Positions 10,113-20,140 of a DNA stretch of 64,000 nucleotides are shown here, piece by piece. The notes beneath the pieces are model-generated. The model had not been told where the DNA came from, ran no database searches, and saw nothing but the letters and a program-made list of their open reading frames with translations. How positions within the stretch are numbered: the first letter of the stretch is position 1; the number at the start of each line of letters is the position of its first letter. The DNA is from Selaginella moellendorffii. Lineage: Eukaryota; Streptophyta; Lycopodiopsida; Selaginellales; Selaginellaceae. The position numbers and the translations under genes are program-made. The DNA lies in the NCBI RefSeq assembly GCF_000143415.4, contig NW_003314325.1:276149-340148 (forward strand). Reading direction: 5' to 3'.

Positions 10113-11076
10113 TCTGATAGATTAAACAGGTCCATCATAGATTAAAGGCATCCCTGTGGTCGATCTGATCAAGGCTGGTGCAAGCTCCTGATGGACCCAA
10201 CTTATGCTTGAAATGGACTCGACAATGTAGATCTCTATAGAGCCACTCATGTCTCATTTCATGTCCATAGGTTCAAACTTTGGCTTGCTCCATCGAAGCA
10301 ATAGTATAGCTGCATCCTGACTTAAGAGATTGGGTCTGCACTTGCTGGCAAGATCAGTGCACTACTATTACCTTTGGAGCTGTGGGACAACCATGGAGGA
10401 TCGATTTCTAGGACTCAGCTCGTTATGGTCACAACTCGTGGATCTCTACCATCATCCTTCCACATCTCCACATGCGCCATATCCCTAGAGACAATTTGAG
10501 AAACCTTCGGTATAAATATAGACTGGCCTACCTAAAACAGCCGCTGCTCGGCTTTCCTTCTAGTCGTGAGGACGTCTTGGATGGTGGTTGCGAGCTTTGG
10601 ATGATCATCTCTCGTGAAGCTATTTATCTAGGAATGTGATTGCAAGCCCAAAATTCGGCAGATCTTTCCAGCTGGGGAGCGTGAAATTCTGTGCAGCATA
10701 GTTTTGAGAAAGAATGCGGTTGGCCCATCTTCTTGAGAGTTCAAATCCAAGTAACTCCACAAACATATCCTGGTGCATGTCAATTTATCCTTCCAGGACC
10801 GGTGGCGACTTTGATGTGGATTTTCCTTTTAGTGGCATCTCCAGCGATTGTGAAGACACCGGCATTTGGCTTCAGAAGGCTTGTCAATCCTGGTTAAACC
10901 ATGACAAGTGAAAACTTAAGTCACATATAACTCAATCATAGCAAAACTGGCACAGCTCACAATGGTAGACGATGTTTTCGATTGCCGCGAAGTTTCCCAA
11001 GTCAAAATGTTCGAGTATATTCTTAAATGCTATATTTTACAAAAATATATAAAAATTATAAGGATATTCTGTTTTT
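10113..11076. other. Intergenic, upstream of intact family X gene
   Basis: About 960 bp of mixed composition. A TATAAATATA box-like sequence lies at 10511-10520, about 590 bp before the family X start, and a second AT tract lies at 11030-11060. Short ORFs at 10691-10911 do not resemble any protein I know. Confidence 0.4.
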
Positions 11077-11103
11077 TTGGTGTGGAGATCTCGAGAATTC
11101 CCC

Positions 11104-12444
11104 ATGGAGGAGCTCCGGGAGCTATGTAGATCCGGCAAGGACGTGAAGCTAGGCGATGCCGAGGTATGGGAGGAAGATCCATCAGAGCTCGCCATAGCCA
11201 AGCAAATCCTAGAAGAACACTTCTACGTTCAAGACCCCAGCGATCCATCCCTCTTCGTCCTGCCCAAGATCAAGACCAAGAGATTAGTCATCGATTCTTC
11301 CTCCGCTGGATCCTCCCCCTCCTCTCTCCTCTTCCCTACTTCCATTCCCCAGATCGACTACACGGCTCCGCCACTATCCTCCTCGGACGATCGTAATGCC
11401 GGGCATCCACTCTACCGCATCGCCGGCGATGGCGACGGATCATCGTGGCGGCCGTGCCATTGCATCCAGCTCGACAGCAGGAACCCCAGCTCCCCCCAGG
11501 TACGCATCGCGATCCCGGCCGCGATCCAGCACAAAGTCCGCGAGCAGCGCGTGGCAATCTCACTGGCGATCGAGCCCAGCGTCCGCATCACGCCCGCCAA
11601 CGTGGATGTGGAGCTCCGGATCAAGACCCTCTCGGTGGGCGTGCTCTTGATGGACGTGCTCAAGAACGAGGCCGCGCTGGGGTTTTACCCCTGCCGGATA
11701 AGATTCTTGGTCGAGCCACTGCTGGGCGATCCCAGCGCCGTTGCGATCCCGCTCTACACGCCCAGGAGCGATCGCGGCGGTGGATCTAGCAGCGGGAGCA
11801 CGAGGACGAGGAGCAGTGCTAACAAGGTTGGCGCTCAGGTTGGATTTGGGCCCGTGACGATCAGTGGCGAGAGGAGCTGGGGGGTGGAATTCGAGGAATC
11901 CACGGAGAGGGAGATGATCAGTGCTGGGGATTGGGGGGGCGTGGAGGATGAATTGGGGTCTGGGAACACCGCGGTGTTTGAGTGGAGGCTCTTGCGATGG
12001 AGCCACAATGGGGTGAGGTACAATGCGAACAAGCCACACTCTGGATTGAGCTTATCTACCAAGTCTCTCAAGGTTCGTCCTCCATAGCCAACCATCTCTC
12101 TTCTCTCTCTCTCTTTGCATTGCATGGAGGGTCTCTTTCGTTTTTTTCCCTTTCCTAGGATCTTTTGATGGATCGATGGAACTCTTCTTTGTTTCCAGGC
12201 CCCATTTCCAGGAGGAAGCACAGGAATCAAAGTGGAAAGCTTTCCCGACGTCATGTGGCATCTCCACCCGAGCATGAGATCAAGGTTTCCGCTCCAATTC
12301 AAGCTCCAGTTGGAGGTGGAGATGCATCTGCTGTGGTTTGTGGGAAGAAATCGGCTGTTCCGAGTGGCCGAGTGGAGCAGCGAGGCATTTGAGTTTCGGC
12401 ATGACTTTGTAGTTACTGATGGTGTATTCTCCACTGTCACCTGA
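11104..12444 (+). CDS. Family X: unrecognised two-exon protein (404 aa)
   Basis: Exon 1 is 11104-12072 and exon 2 is 12199-12444, joined in phase 0 to give 404 residues. I do not recognise the family. The N-terminus (1-70) is acidic and charged, and residues 60-130 are serine/proline-rich. From about 150 the protein is well ordered: VAISLAIEPSVRI, ELRIKTLSVGVLL, LGFYPCRIRFLVEP, GNTAVFEWRLLRWSHNG and, in exon 2, FPDVMWHLHPSMRSRFP and VEMHLLWFVG. The alternating hydrophobic pattern suggests a beta-rich fold (inference). No signal peptide or membrane helix is evident. The conserved part is what survives in the two inverted pseudocopies at 1.4-3.2 and 5.6-6.6 kb. An ATG in frame at 11077 would add nine residues; 11104 sits in a CCATGG context. 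Confidence 0.7.
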
Positions 12445-12816
12445 AAATGGAATATTTGTGTTAAATAAGGGGGATGCTTCTTACGGAAAATAGAACAATA
12501 CAACCTTATTGATTCAATTAAATCTATACTACCGACCACATATTCCAACATATATCCTGGAAAGAGCTGGCTCTGGACCTCAAGAAGGAAGGATCTTTGG
12601 TGAATTACAAGGGAGTGTTGCTCTTCACAGGCATAGTAGATTGCATTTTTCTTAACCCAAGCGGATCTGATCTCCAAGACCTGATTTGCTTTCTTAGATG
12701 TGTATAGTAAATTAATGGTTTTGATTGAGAATGTTGGATTTGGCAAGCAAAAAACAAAAACATTTAGTAATTGATTATAATTAATAAAAACACAACAGAA
12801 AATATTACTATTTTTC

Positions 12817-13206
12817 TCAGTCCACTGAAACATTAACAGATAAGCTTCCATCATGTAATATAACATAACCACCCTTTGATGTTCTTGAATGCAAACAGAC
12901 ATTATATATCCAATTAAAAGCTTGTTCGATTTCTTGTTGAAAACCACCCAAACCAGTAGAGGATCTATGTACTACAATAGTAACATTAATTCCCTTATAA
13001 GAATGACTATATTGTCCATTTTTCCAATTATTATTAAAAAATGCGTTTTTGACACGATTTGTAACTTTGCAATAATTTTGAGGTGGGGGTGTAGCTCGGC
13101 TACCAATAAATATACACTCTTGAGTTGCTTCATTTGGTAAATATGCTAATGTAGTTCTATTAAATATAAATAAAAAATAGACAAAAGTAGATAATATAAC
13201 CATCAT
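12817..13206 (-). CDS. Small secreted protein of unknown function (129 aa)
   Basis: A single uninterrupted ORF lies in otherwise AT-rich DNA. Residues 1-23 form a clear signal peptide: MMV, then a hydrophobic core ILSTFVYFLFIF, then an A-x-A-like cleavage region before YLPNEAT. The mature part of about 106 residues contains three cysteines and motifs NYCKVTNRVKNAFFNN, GINVTIVVHRS and GGFQQEIEQAFNWIYNVC, and ends in a beta-like SLSVNVSVD. Codon use is very AT-rich compared with genes on either side. I do not recognise the family. Introns upstream cannot be excluded, but the signal peptide argues that this is the true start. The AT bias could mean transfer or residence in a silent repeat-rich tract. 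Confidence 0.5.
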   Translation of the reverse strand: MMVILSTFVYFLFIFNRTTLAYLPNEATQECIFIGSRATPPPQNYCKVTNRVKNAFFNNNWKNGQYSHSYKGINVTIVVHRSSTGLGGFQQEIEQAFNWIYNVCLHSRTSKGGYVILHDGSLSVNVSVD

Positions 13207-14747
13207 ATTTAAAAAGTAAATAATAATATGTTAATTTAATTTATATTAAAATCTAGAAAAAATAAACAAAATATATAAAAAACAAAAAAATCTCATATTT
13301 TACCTATAAACCAAATATACAAAGAATAAAAAACAAAATATAAAGCTAGCCGTTAAATATAATTATATTGTTGGTCTTAGGTTTGAAAATACAGGTCATA
13401 TAGAACTAACTTATATAACACAGTTACGGAAGTTATAAAACCATGAAGATACATTTCAGTTAGAAACCTGGTCCTTTAGTATATCTAATTTCTTTTTCTC
13501 CAATTTTTATTATCAGTTTCATAGTAAACCAATTGCTATTAATCAGCCTTTAAAATAAAGTCGATCGTGTTGTAAACCCTAAAACTTCTAGTTCTTCGCA
13601 TTAGAAGGTAAAATTTTGGTTTTATTGGAGCTTTAGTGCTGTTCGTCGGATTGGTCCAACATAGCTGGTGGATACTACTGTTTGCGTTCTTGTGGATTTT
13701 TCAGCTTTCTGTTTTTTATTTCCTTCCTTGACAGTGTTAAACAGCCAATCTTTCACGAGAGTCCACAAATGGCATTTGAATATCGTCGCAATGCGGTGCT
13801 AAGTGTAAACCTGGATGAACAAGAGCGTCGGAGCAGCCTGGCCACTATGTCATTTACTGAGAGCCAGAAATTTACTCCAATCATGCGCTTCTAAACAGGT
13901 TCTGGATCGGTCATTCACTTCTATTTTATACATCGTGGGGAGGAGAACTGGTACAATCGGACCCCTGAAGCTTGTGACCATGAGAAGATTTGGAGTAATC
14001 CGTGGACTATAGATCGAAGCACACTTCTGTATAGTTCTATAATATTAGAAGTGGATCTATAAAAACCATTGGCTACAATCCAACTAGAACCCCAGTTCTT
14101 ATAACAAAGGTGATGACTCGGAAATGCTTCTCACCGGCAATCAAAGTTTAAAGGTGTCGAATGAGAGTGGAAGCATGAAATGGTCTAAGAAGGTCATGAT
14201 AATGTGAAGCGAAGAAGAGTTGGAAGTCACACAAACAATTAAGGTCACTGTGTTATCTTAGAATCTACAATGTAGAATGAAATTTAGTTCACCAACTTTT
14301 TATATAATCTAAAGAATATATGCACTGCCCTAATTAGGGCTAGAAACCGCCACATCAACATGCCGGCTGACATGCAACGTGGCAAACAAGGCAGTTATTC
14401 CAGTTTTTTTTATTGCTACTCCAAATTGCTGGCTTCCCCAAATGCTGGAGGAGCAAACGCCTCGCATTCCCAACGCCCTTCTCTTCCTCCTCCACCGCCT
14501 CTATCTTCTTCTCCTCTTTCTCCCCCTCTTGATCTTCCTCGCGGCCTCTCTCCTGGAAGAAAAAAGATATCTTCTTTGCACATCCGGATGACGAGCATCA
14601 GTTACTGAGAGAGAGAGAGAGAGAGATAGCAGGCAAATCCAATCCAACCTCCTCTTTCCTTCTTCTACTCCTTCGCTACGTGTTCTCCCTGTTCTTCGTC
14701 TTCTCCTCCCACCCCAATCTCTTCCAGGAATTCATGCAATCGCTACG
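13207..14747. other. Intergenic tract and 5' leader of trihelix gene
   Basis: The first 350 bp are AT-rich and the rest is mixed. Short ORFs at 13682-14012 are not recognisable. A CT-rich block (14475-14560) and a perfect GA repeat (about 14605-14627) lie 120-270 bp before the trihelix start and probably belong to its promoter or 5' UTR; GA/CT tracts are common core elements in plant promoters. Confidence 0.5.
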
Positions 14748-15914
14748 ATGGACGACAATGGTGAAACGACCTCTGATCCCACACAGGCGGGGGAAGCCAC
14801 CACCACCACTACCACCACCACCACCACCACCGCCGCCGGAAACACTCTGAGCCCAGCGCCGCCACCCACGGCAGCTCAAGCGGTGCAAGCGGCGGTGGCA
14901 GCAGCAGCTCCAGCGGCACCGAGATCATCGTCACTTCACTCGGCTGGCGGACGGAATCCAATAAAAAAGAGGAGCCGGAGCGCTCCCTGGACAGTTCCTG
15001 AGATGCTGACTCTGATCGACGCAAAGCGGAAGGAGCGAGAGTGGTGTCAGATGTACAAGCGGGGTGTGAAGCTACCGGCAGCGGAGAGATGGAGGATCGT
15101 AGCAGCACATATGGAGGCCAAAGACATGGGACGAACGGGGAGCCAGTGCCAGGACAAGTGGGAGAACATGATGAAGGACTACAAGGCAGTGCGGGACTGG
15201 CAATGCATGATAGGCGGCGCGGCCAAGAACTACTTCAAGGACATGACCAACAAGGAGAGGAAGGATGCGAACCTGCCGCCGCAGATGGACGAGATTGTCT
15301 TCTACAGCTTGCACGCCATCCAGAGCGAGAAGGAGGAGAAGAAGGAGATCGACCGCATGCAGAAGAACGGCTACATGAAGCTGATGCCACCGTCGCCGGG
15401 GATCTCTCCCTCGGAAGGTATTTGCCATCCTCCTCCCCCTGAAACAAATCTATGCCATCAGCAACAGCACCATCAACAGCAGCAGAGCCAGCTAGTGTTG
15501 CAGCAGCAGCAGCAACGGGAGAACACTCAGCCTCCTCTCGTCGTACCTTTGGTGCAGCACAAGGACAAGGAGGGCAGCGATGAAGCTGATGTGAATTCCA
15601 TCGACTCGGACACCAGCGGCAGGAAGAGGGCCAGGAGGCTAGTAATGGACCATCACCAGCAGCAGCAGCAGCAGCAACAGCCAGCTTCGGTCTTCGCGGA
15701 GAACCCGGTGGTGTTCGACAATTTTGTACATGCTAGTAGCAAGGACGGCTCCAAGGAGTTCATTGACTGCTTCATGAAGGTGTTAGAAAAAAGTGACAGA
15801 AGCCCGGACACGACGACTACCGAGACCAAGAAGAAAAGTAAAGACACTGCACTACTTACCCGTGCATTGGTGGCTCTCGCAGATGCGGTGAAAATGGTAG
15901 CACAGAAACTATGA
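14748..15914 (+). CDS. Trihelix (GT-type) DNA-binding transcription factor
   Basis: An intronless 388-residue protein. Residues 20-30 are a run of about 13 threonines, followed by an Ala/Pro-rich segment. The trihelix Myb/SANT-like domain spans about 70-150, with the tryptophans in APWTVPEMLTLI, AERWRIVAAHM and QCQDKWENMMKDYKAVRDWQ; the third-helix KWENMMKDYK is diagnostic of the family. The region 150-205 (FYSLHAIQSEKEEKKEIDRM) is charged and helical. Polyglutamine runs occur at about 238-262 and 304-310. A C-terminal block (SKEFIDCFMKVLEKSD and LTRALVALADAVKMVAQKL) is amphipathic and may mediate dimerisation. A basic GRKRARR at about 290 is a candidate nuclear signal. Subfamily cannot be fixed by eye. 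Confidence 0.85.
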   Translation: MDDNGETTSDPTQAGEATTTTTTTTTTTAAGNTLSPAPPPTAAQAVQAAVAAAAPAAPRSSSLHSAGGRNPIKKRSRSAPWTVPEMLTLIDAKRKEREWCQMYKRGVKLPAAERWRIVAAHMEAKDMGRTGSQCQDKWENMMKDYKAVRDWQCMIGGAAKNYFKDMTNKERKDANLPPQMDEIVFYSLHAIQSEKEEKKEIDRMQKNGYMKLMPPSPGISPSEGICHPPPPETNLCHQQQHHQQQQSQLVLQQQQQRENTQPPLVVPLVQHKDKEGSDEADVNSIDSDTSGRKRARRLVMDHHQQQQQQQQPASVFAENPVVFDNFVHASSKDGSKEFIDCFMKVLEKSDRSPDTTTTETKKKSKDTALLTRALVALADAVKMVAQKL

Positions 15915-16174
15915 AGCCTTCAATCCTTTGATGAGGCAACCAAGAATCGAAAGAGCAGAGACTGGACAATTCAAAAGCGATTAGTTTGTCTTCATAGGAA
16001 AATGGAGGAGGTTTATTTACCAGAGCGCAGACCCCTAGATCTGTGCCAGAACGGTGGATATCAATAAGAATGGCAGAGAAGTGGGAATGTACAAATCCGT
16101 TCTAGAAGTCCAGCTTTCCTGCAATAGAAAAACGAATCATTCCGTGAAGTATAAAGTCCACCAATTTACCTATG

Positions 16175-18852
16175 CTATAAATACTGAAGAAGTTGCTGAT
16201 TTTCCCTTCGAAGTGTCTTAATTTCGTCCATGAGCTCGTTTTGCTTCGTTAAAACTTTGTTCATCAATACATTCATCTCACTCTGCAATAGGTACGTGTC
16301 AAGAGCAACCAACCACAACAAAACAAAACAGCACCTGTTGAATATGAAACTGCCGAAGAAGCTCCAGGTGCAAGTTGTGTACATCTTCATGAATAGACTT
16401 ATGAACTCCACTAAGACTTTCTTCGAGAGCTCGCTGAACAAGTTGAAGCCCAAAGGCCGGAGGTGCTGGCTGCTGTGGAGAGCGCTTATAAGAAGCTTGG
16501 GGTTGCGTCTGTTCAAAACCACACATAAATAATCAGTAAGTTTCGTTTCTTGCAGTTATAAAGTCCTTACAGTTGACGCTGTGAAGTCGTGCCGTAGATC
16601 CATTCCGTTCTCCCTGATCTCATCAGTCCCTGGTTGCTCTTCTGTCAAGCCTCTCCGGTTAGCCAGTAACAACTGCTCTGCAAGAGCAGTAGTGTCCCAG
16701 GAGAGGCTCCTCTCCGGTGGTGCATATGATTCAGGATTGACAGCTTTTTGCTCGGCTGGAGAGAGCTTAACGGGAGAACGAGTGGCTGAAACGGTACGCG
16801 CATCCACCCGAACATGTCCGGATAAAGCTGCACTTGCACTAGTTGTCCCCGAAGCAAATCTGGATGTTGAGTGCAATCGAAGCGATCCCCTGTCGGCAAT
16901 CACATCACCTCCCCATGCCTCTGGCGGTGTCACAGACGGCGAACGAGTTTCTCTTACCGCTGGAGGAGTAGCAGCAAGAGACGAGTCCTGTTAATGAATA
17001 AAGTTCCCATTAAAAAACATGAACTTCAGAAAGCCAAATAGTACCTGGAATGTTTCTCTGCTGCTATCTTCGAAGGACGGGAGTTTATAAGCTCCCATTG
17101 AATACTTCAAGAAACCATCTCCTTCATAATTTTTGGCACCGGTATCCCAGTTCTTTGTAGCTGATGGCATTATAGGCTGCACGTCCACCAAGGGTGAAAA
17201 CACTTCCATGTCGTCTCTCATAAAATCGTTCCGTGAAATTTGCAACCGGGAAACATTTCCGTTTGTGAGCAAATAATTGCTCGGTGTTTCTTCACCTGTC
17301 GGTGGTCTTAGAATTGCTCCCTCGGAGCCTAAACTCGAGCGCCCAGCGTTTCTCAATGGCATCGCCTCAGTTTTAGAACGACCACGACCAATGCTCGGAG
17401 GAAGAGGATCTGGCATTATGACGGGGTCATCCCGACCAGGTCCTAACAGTGCCATTTCCATTGTCCAGGATTTTTCATTCACTTGAATGGGGTTGGACCG
17501 TTGCCAGCTTAAGCTCGTGACAGCCTGCACGAAAAAGAAATTACAGTAACAAAATTCGACACCAATTAACCCACCTTAGATGCACCATAAGCACGTAGTG
17601 CCATAGATGGTTGAGGTTTGCCACCGCGAATGTCATAAAACACAACGCGGCCGTCGTTTGTACCAGCAGCTAAGATGACACCATCGTCCCGAAATGCTGC
17701 TGAGCTGTAGGGTGTTTCACAAGCAACGGAGTGAACTGGCCTTTTCACCCCTACGTCGAAAATGTACAGTTTCTTGTCAAGTCCAACGCTCGCTACTACC
17801 TACACAGAAGAGATTGCTTAGATGGCGTCAATAGAGGTAAATGCGACCTTATCATTTGGTGGAGAAAAGCACACGCCTGTTGTTGGGGCAAGGTGCTGCT
17901 TAATCCAGGAAATCTGTCGCAAAATCCATGCATGAGAAGAACACATTTTACAAAGCTACAGCAATCACCTTTGGGCTGCGACCGGTTGTTTCCCAAAAGT
18001 GAACCGAGCCATCATCGCCAGAGGTAACTAAGAGATGCCTGCTCAGTCGCGAAAACTCCAGTACCCGAAGAACCTGAAAGAAACTTAACTCAGCAAAGCT
18101 CATCATCTCCCGCCAAAAGAAATCATACCATATGCAGCTCAAAGCCTTTGGACTCATGAATAACTGCATATCTCCGGAAATGAAAAGATTTTCACTCTCA
18201 CCTGGCGGTGCGGGTCCTTGAGCTCCGCAATGCGTGATCCGGACGCCAAATTGTGTAGAATAAGGTCCCCAGCGACGCTGGCGGAAGCGACATGCTCGTC
18301 CTTGCAATTGTACATGACGGAAGTAATGGTGTCTGCGTGCCCCTTGAGCCACTTGATACACCTTTTTCGTTGCAAGTCCCAAATTCTAACCACCTTGGCT
18401 GTTCCACCAGAGCATAGATATCTAGAGCTCTTGGTGCTGAAATTCATAGCCAGTATAGATTCCTAGAGGAAAAAGAAGAGCAATCGACCATGACTAGATG
18501 TTTTAATCGAAACTAGAAAGTTACCTCTACGGATTCAGCTGGATCGCTGGCAATTGTCACCACAGACTGGAGCTTCTGCGTCCACAGCGAGATTTTCCCG
18601 TCGTCTCCAGCGCTTGCCAGGACCATATCTGCGAAACACCACAAGAATGTAGGCGATCAAGAGCGGCATTTCTCTCTCCCACTTACTGGTGTGATTCCAC
18701 TTCACAGAGTTTATCTGAGAATCTGGTGCCGGCGAGTACTGGAACAAGCACGGATCACCCTGGCCGGCAGCTGTGGACGTGTCGAAGGCATTGACGATCT
18801 CACCGCTGCTAGCGGCGAGCAGCAACGCCGCCACCGCCGTGGTCGTCGCCAT
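16175..18852 (-). CDS. NEDD1: NEDD1-like WD40 protein, gamma-tubulin recruiting factor
   Basis: Ten exons give 701 residues: 18852-18687, 18628-18525, 18462-18202, 18073-17969, 17913-17848, 17799-17575, 17524-17045, 16987-16571, 16508-16335 and 16282-16175; all junctions keep phase. NEDD1 brings the gamma-tubulin ring complex to spindle and phragmoplast microtubules. The N-terminal half is a WD40 propeller ([67 protein letters not shown]). The middle is disordered but carries the plant signature [14 protein letters not shown] and TPPEAWGGD. The C-terminus has the conserved [20 protein letters not shown]-like helix, then a coiled coil ([20 protein letters not shown]) that in the family binds gamma-tubulin complexes. 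The start at 18852 follows family alignment; another ATG lies four codons earlier. The gene is divergent with AIR9. Confidence 0.93.
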
Positions 18853-20140
18853 CACGCTCCGCAAAACCCTAGCCCTCCGCCCTAAATTCCACCAAATGGA
18901 TAATCGCGCGGGAAAAAGAAAAGTACTTCACGTCGCTATCGATCTTTGGTGCGCGCGAAAAGAAATTCCCGACGGTGATGTACCGTCTCCCTCCTCCATT
19001 GCCGCGACCATATGTACGGTATTTGTATGAAAGACATCTAAGCTTAGAAGATCTTGTGGCGTCCGTCCAAAGTCGTCCCCAGCAACACAAGCAATTTGTG
19101 GCGTGCCTTTCCTTGAGCACGCACAGCGCATGCTAGCACTTATACTTTTTACAGGGGTGAAACTTTACCACAAACGTAAAAACTGTTTGATTTAAACCTT
19201 TAATACAAATACAAATTGTGAAATCATCTAGCCAGCGAAGACCAGCCCAATGTAGCTATAGTCCCAAAAGTTTTGGCCAGGCCTTTATAAAAAACCCACA
19301 CAGTAACGTTCTCTCACATGGCACGAATATGCTAATGTTGGCAAATTGGGCCCAGAGAGCGTTGTTGGGGACAGGCCACCCAAGTGGTGGCCCACTGCCC
19401 CAATCTCTTGGTCGATTGTGGATATGCAGTGGTTGGTGGACCGTTGGATTTGTAAGCATCCCCGTGGAGTGGATGGACTGGATAAATTGGGGCAGCTGGG
19501 GGGAGGATTTGTAGCTGGTCAAGTGTTATAGTCAAGGACGTTTGACTAGAGGCGCATCGCTGGGAGAATATGCCGCGGTTGTTTTGAGAGGCAGAACTAA
19601 AAACAACGTGAGGGTGAAAGTAAAAGATACCAAACATGAGTAGTGAGGGGCAGAATTATTGTGAATTATTGTCATTATCTTGCTGGCCTCCGTCAACGCG
19701 CGGGGCGTGAAGGCGAGCCGTCACTGGTGACGGCGGCCGGAGCGTGCCAATGGGTTTGCTGGCAAGTCATCAGTGAGGGGTGAAGGGTCCCCGTTCACAT
19801 TCCCGCCGAGTTTTACCACGGCAGCATTTTCCTTTTTTTTTTTTTTTTTTTTCACTTTTTCATGGAAAGAGTTTCTGGAGCTCCATTTCTCTCTCTGTCT
19901 GTGCTTGAGCTACCTCCGATCGAGACCCTAGCGATCTTCTCACGAGATTTGAGGCGGAGTGATGGCGGAGGAGCGGCATCGCGAGGCGCGCCATCGCTAG
20001 GGAGCAGCGCCATGGCGCCGTGAATATCATCGATCGATCGGTAAGTTGCGCGGCGCGAGATTATCTGCGATATCTCAATTCTAGAGCTTGGATCTGCGTG
20101 TGCAGGGGAAAACAAGGCGGATTTGGCTGCCCTAGGATCG
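18853..20140. promoter_or_regulatory. Shared upstream region of NEDD1 and AIR9
   Basis: About 1.3 kb separates two head-to-head genes. A telo-box-like AAAACCCTAGCCC lies at 18863-18875, just before the NEDD1 start. On the AIR9 side there is a T20 tract (19832-19852), a CT-rich leader, and a 5' UTR intron from 20041 (GTAAGT) to about 20105 (TGTGCAG), 36 bp before the ATG. No gene is seen between. Confidence 0.5.

Noticed and set aside
10691-10911. Pair of overlapping ORFs before family X
   Set aside because: No family match, no splice partner, and no start context; left as intergenic.
11445-12039. Other-frame ORFs inside family X exon 1
   Set aside because: GC-rich shadows of the coding frame.
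11835-12947. Long minus-strand ORF of 370 codons over the family X gene
   Set aside because: It lies antisense to the intact plus-strand exons and intron, and its parts show no family resemblance; it is a shadow frame.
15653-15847. Cysteine-run ORF on the minus strand
   Set aside because: Complement of the polyglutamine codons in the trihelix gene.
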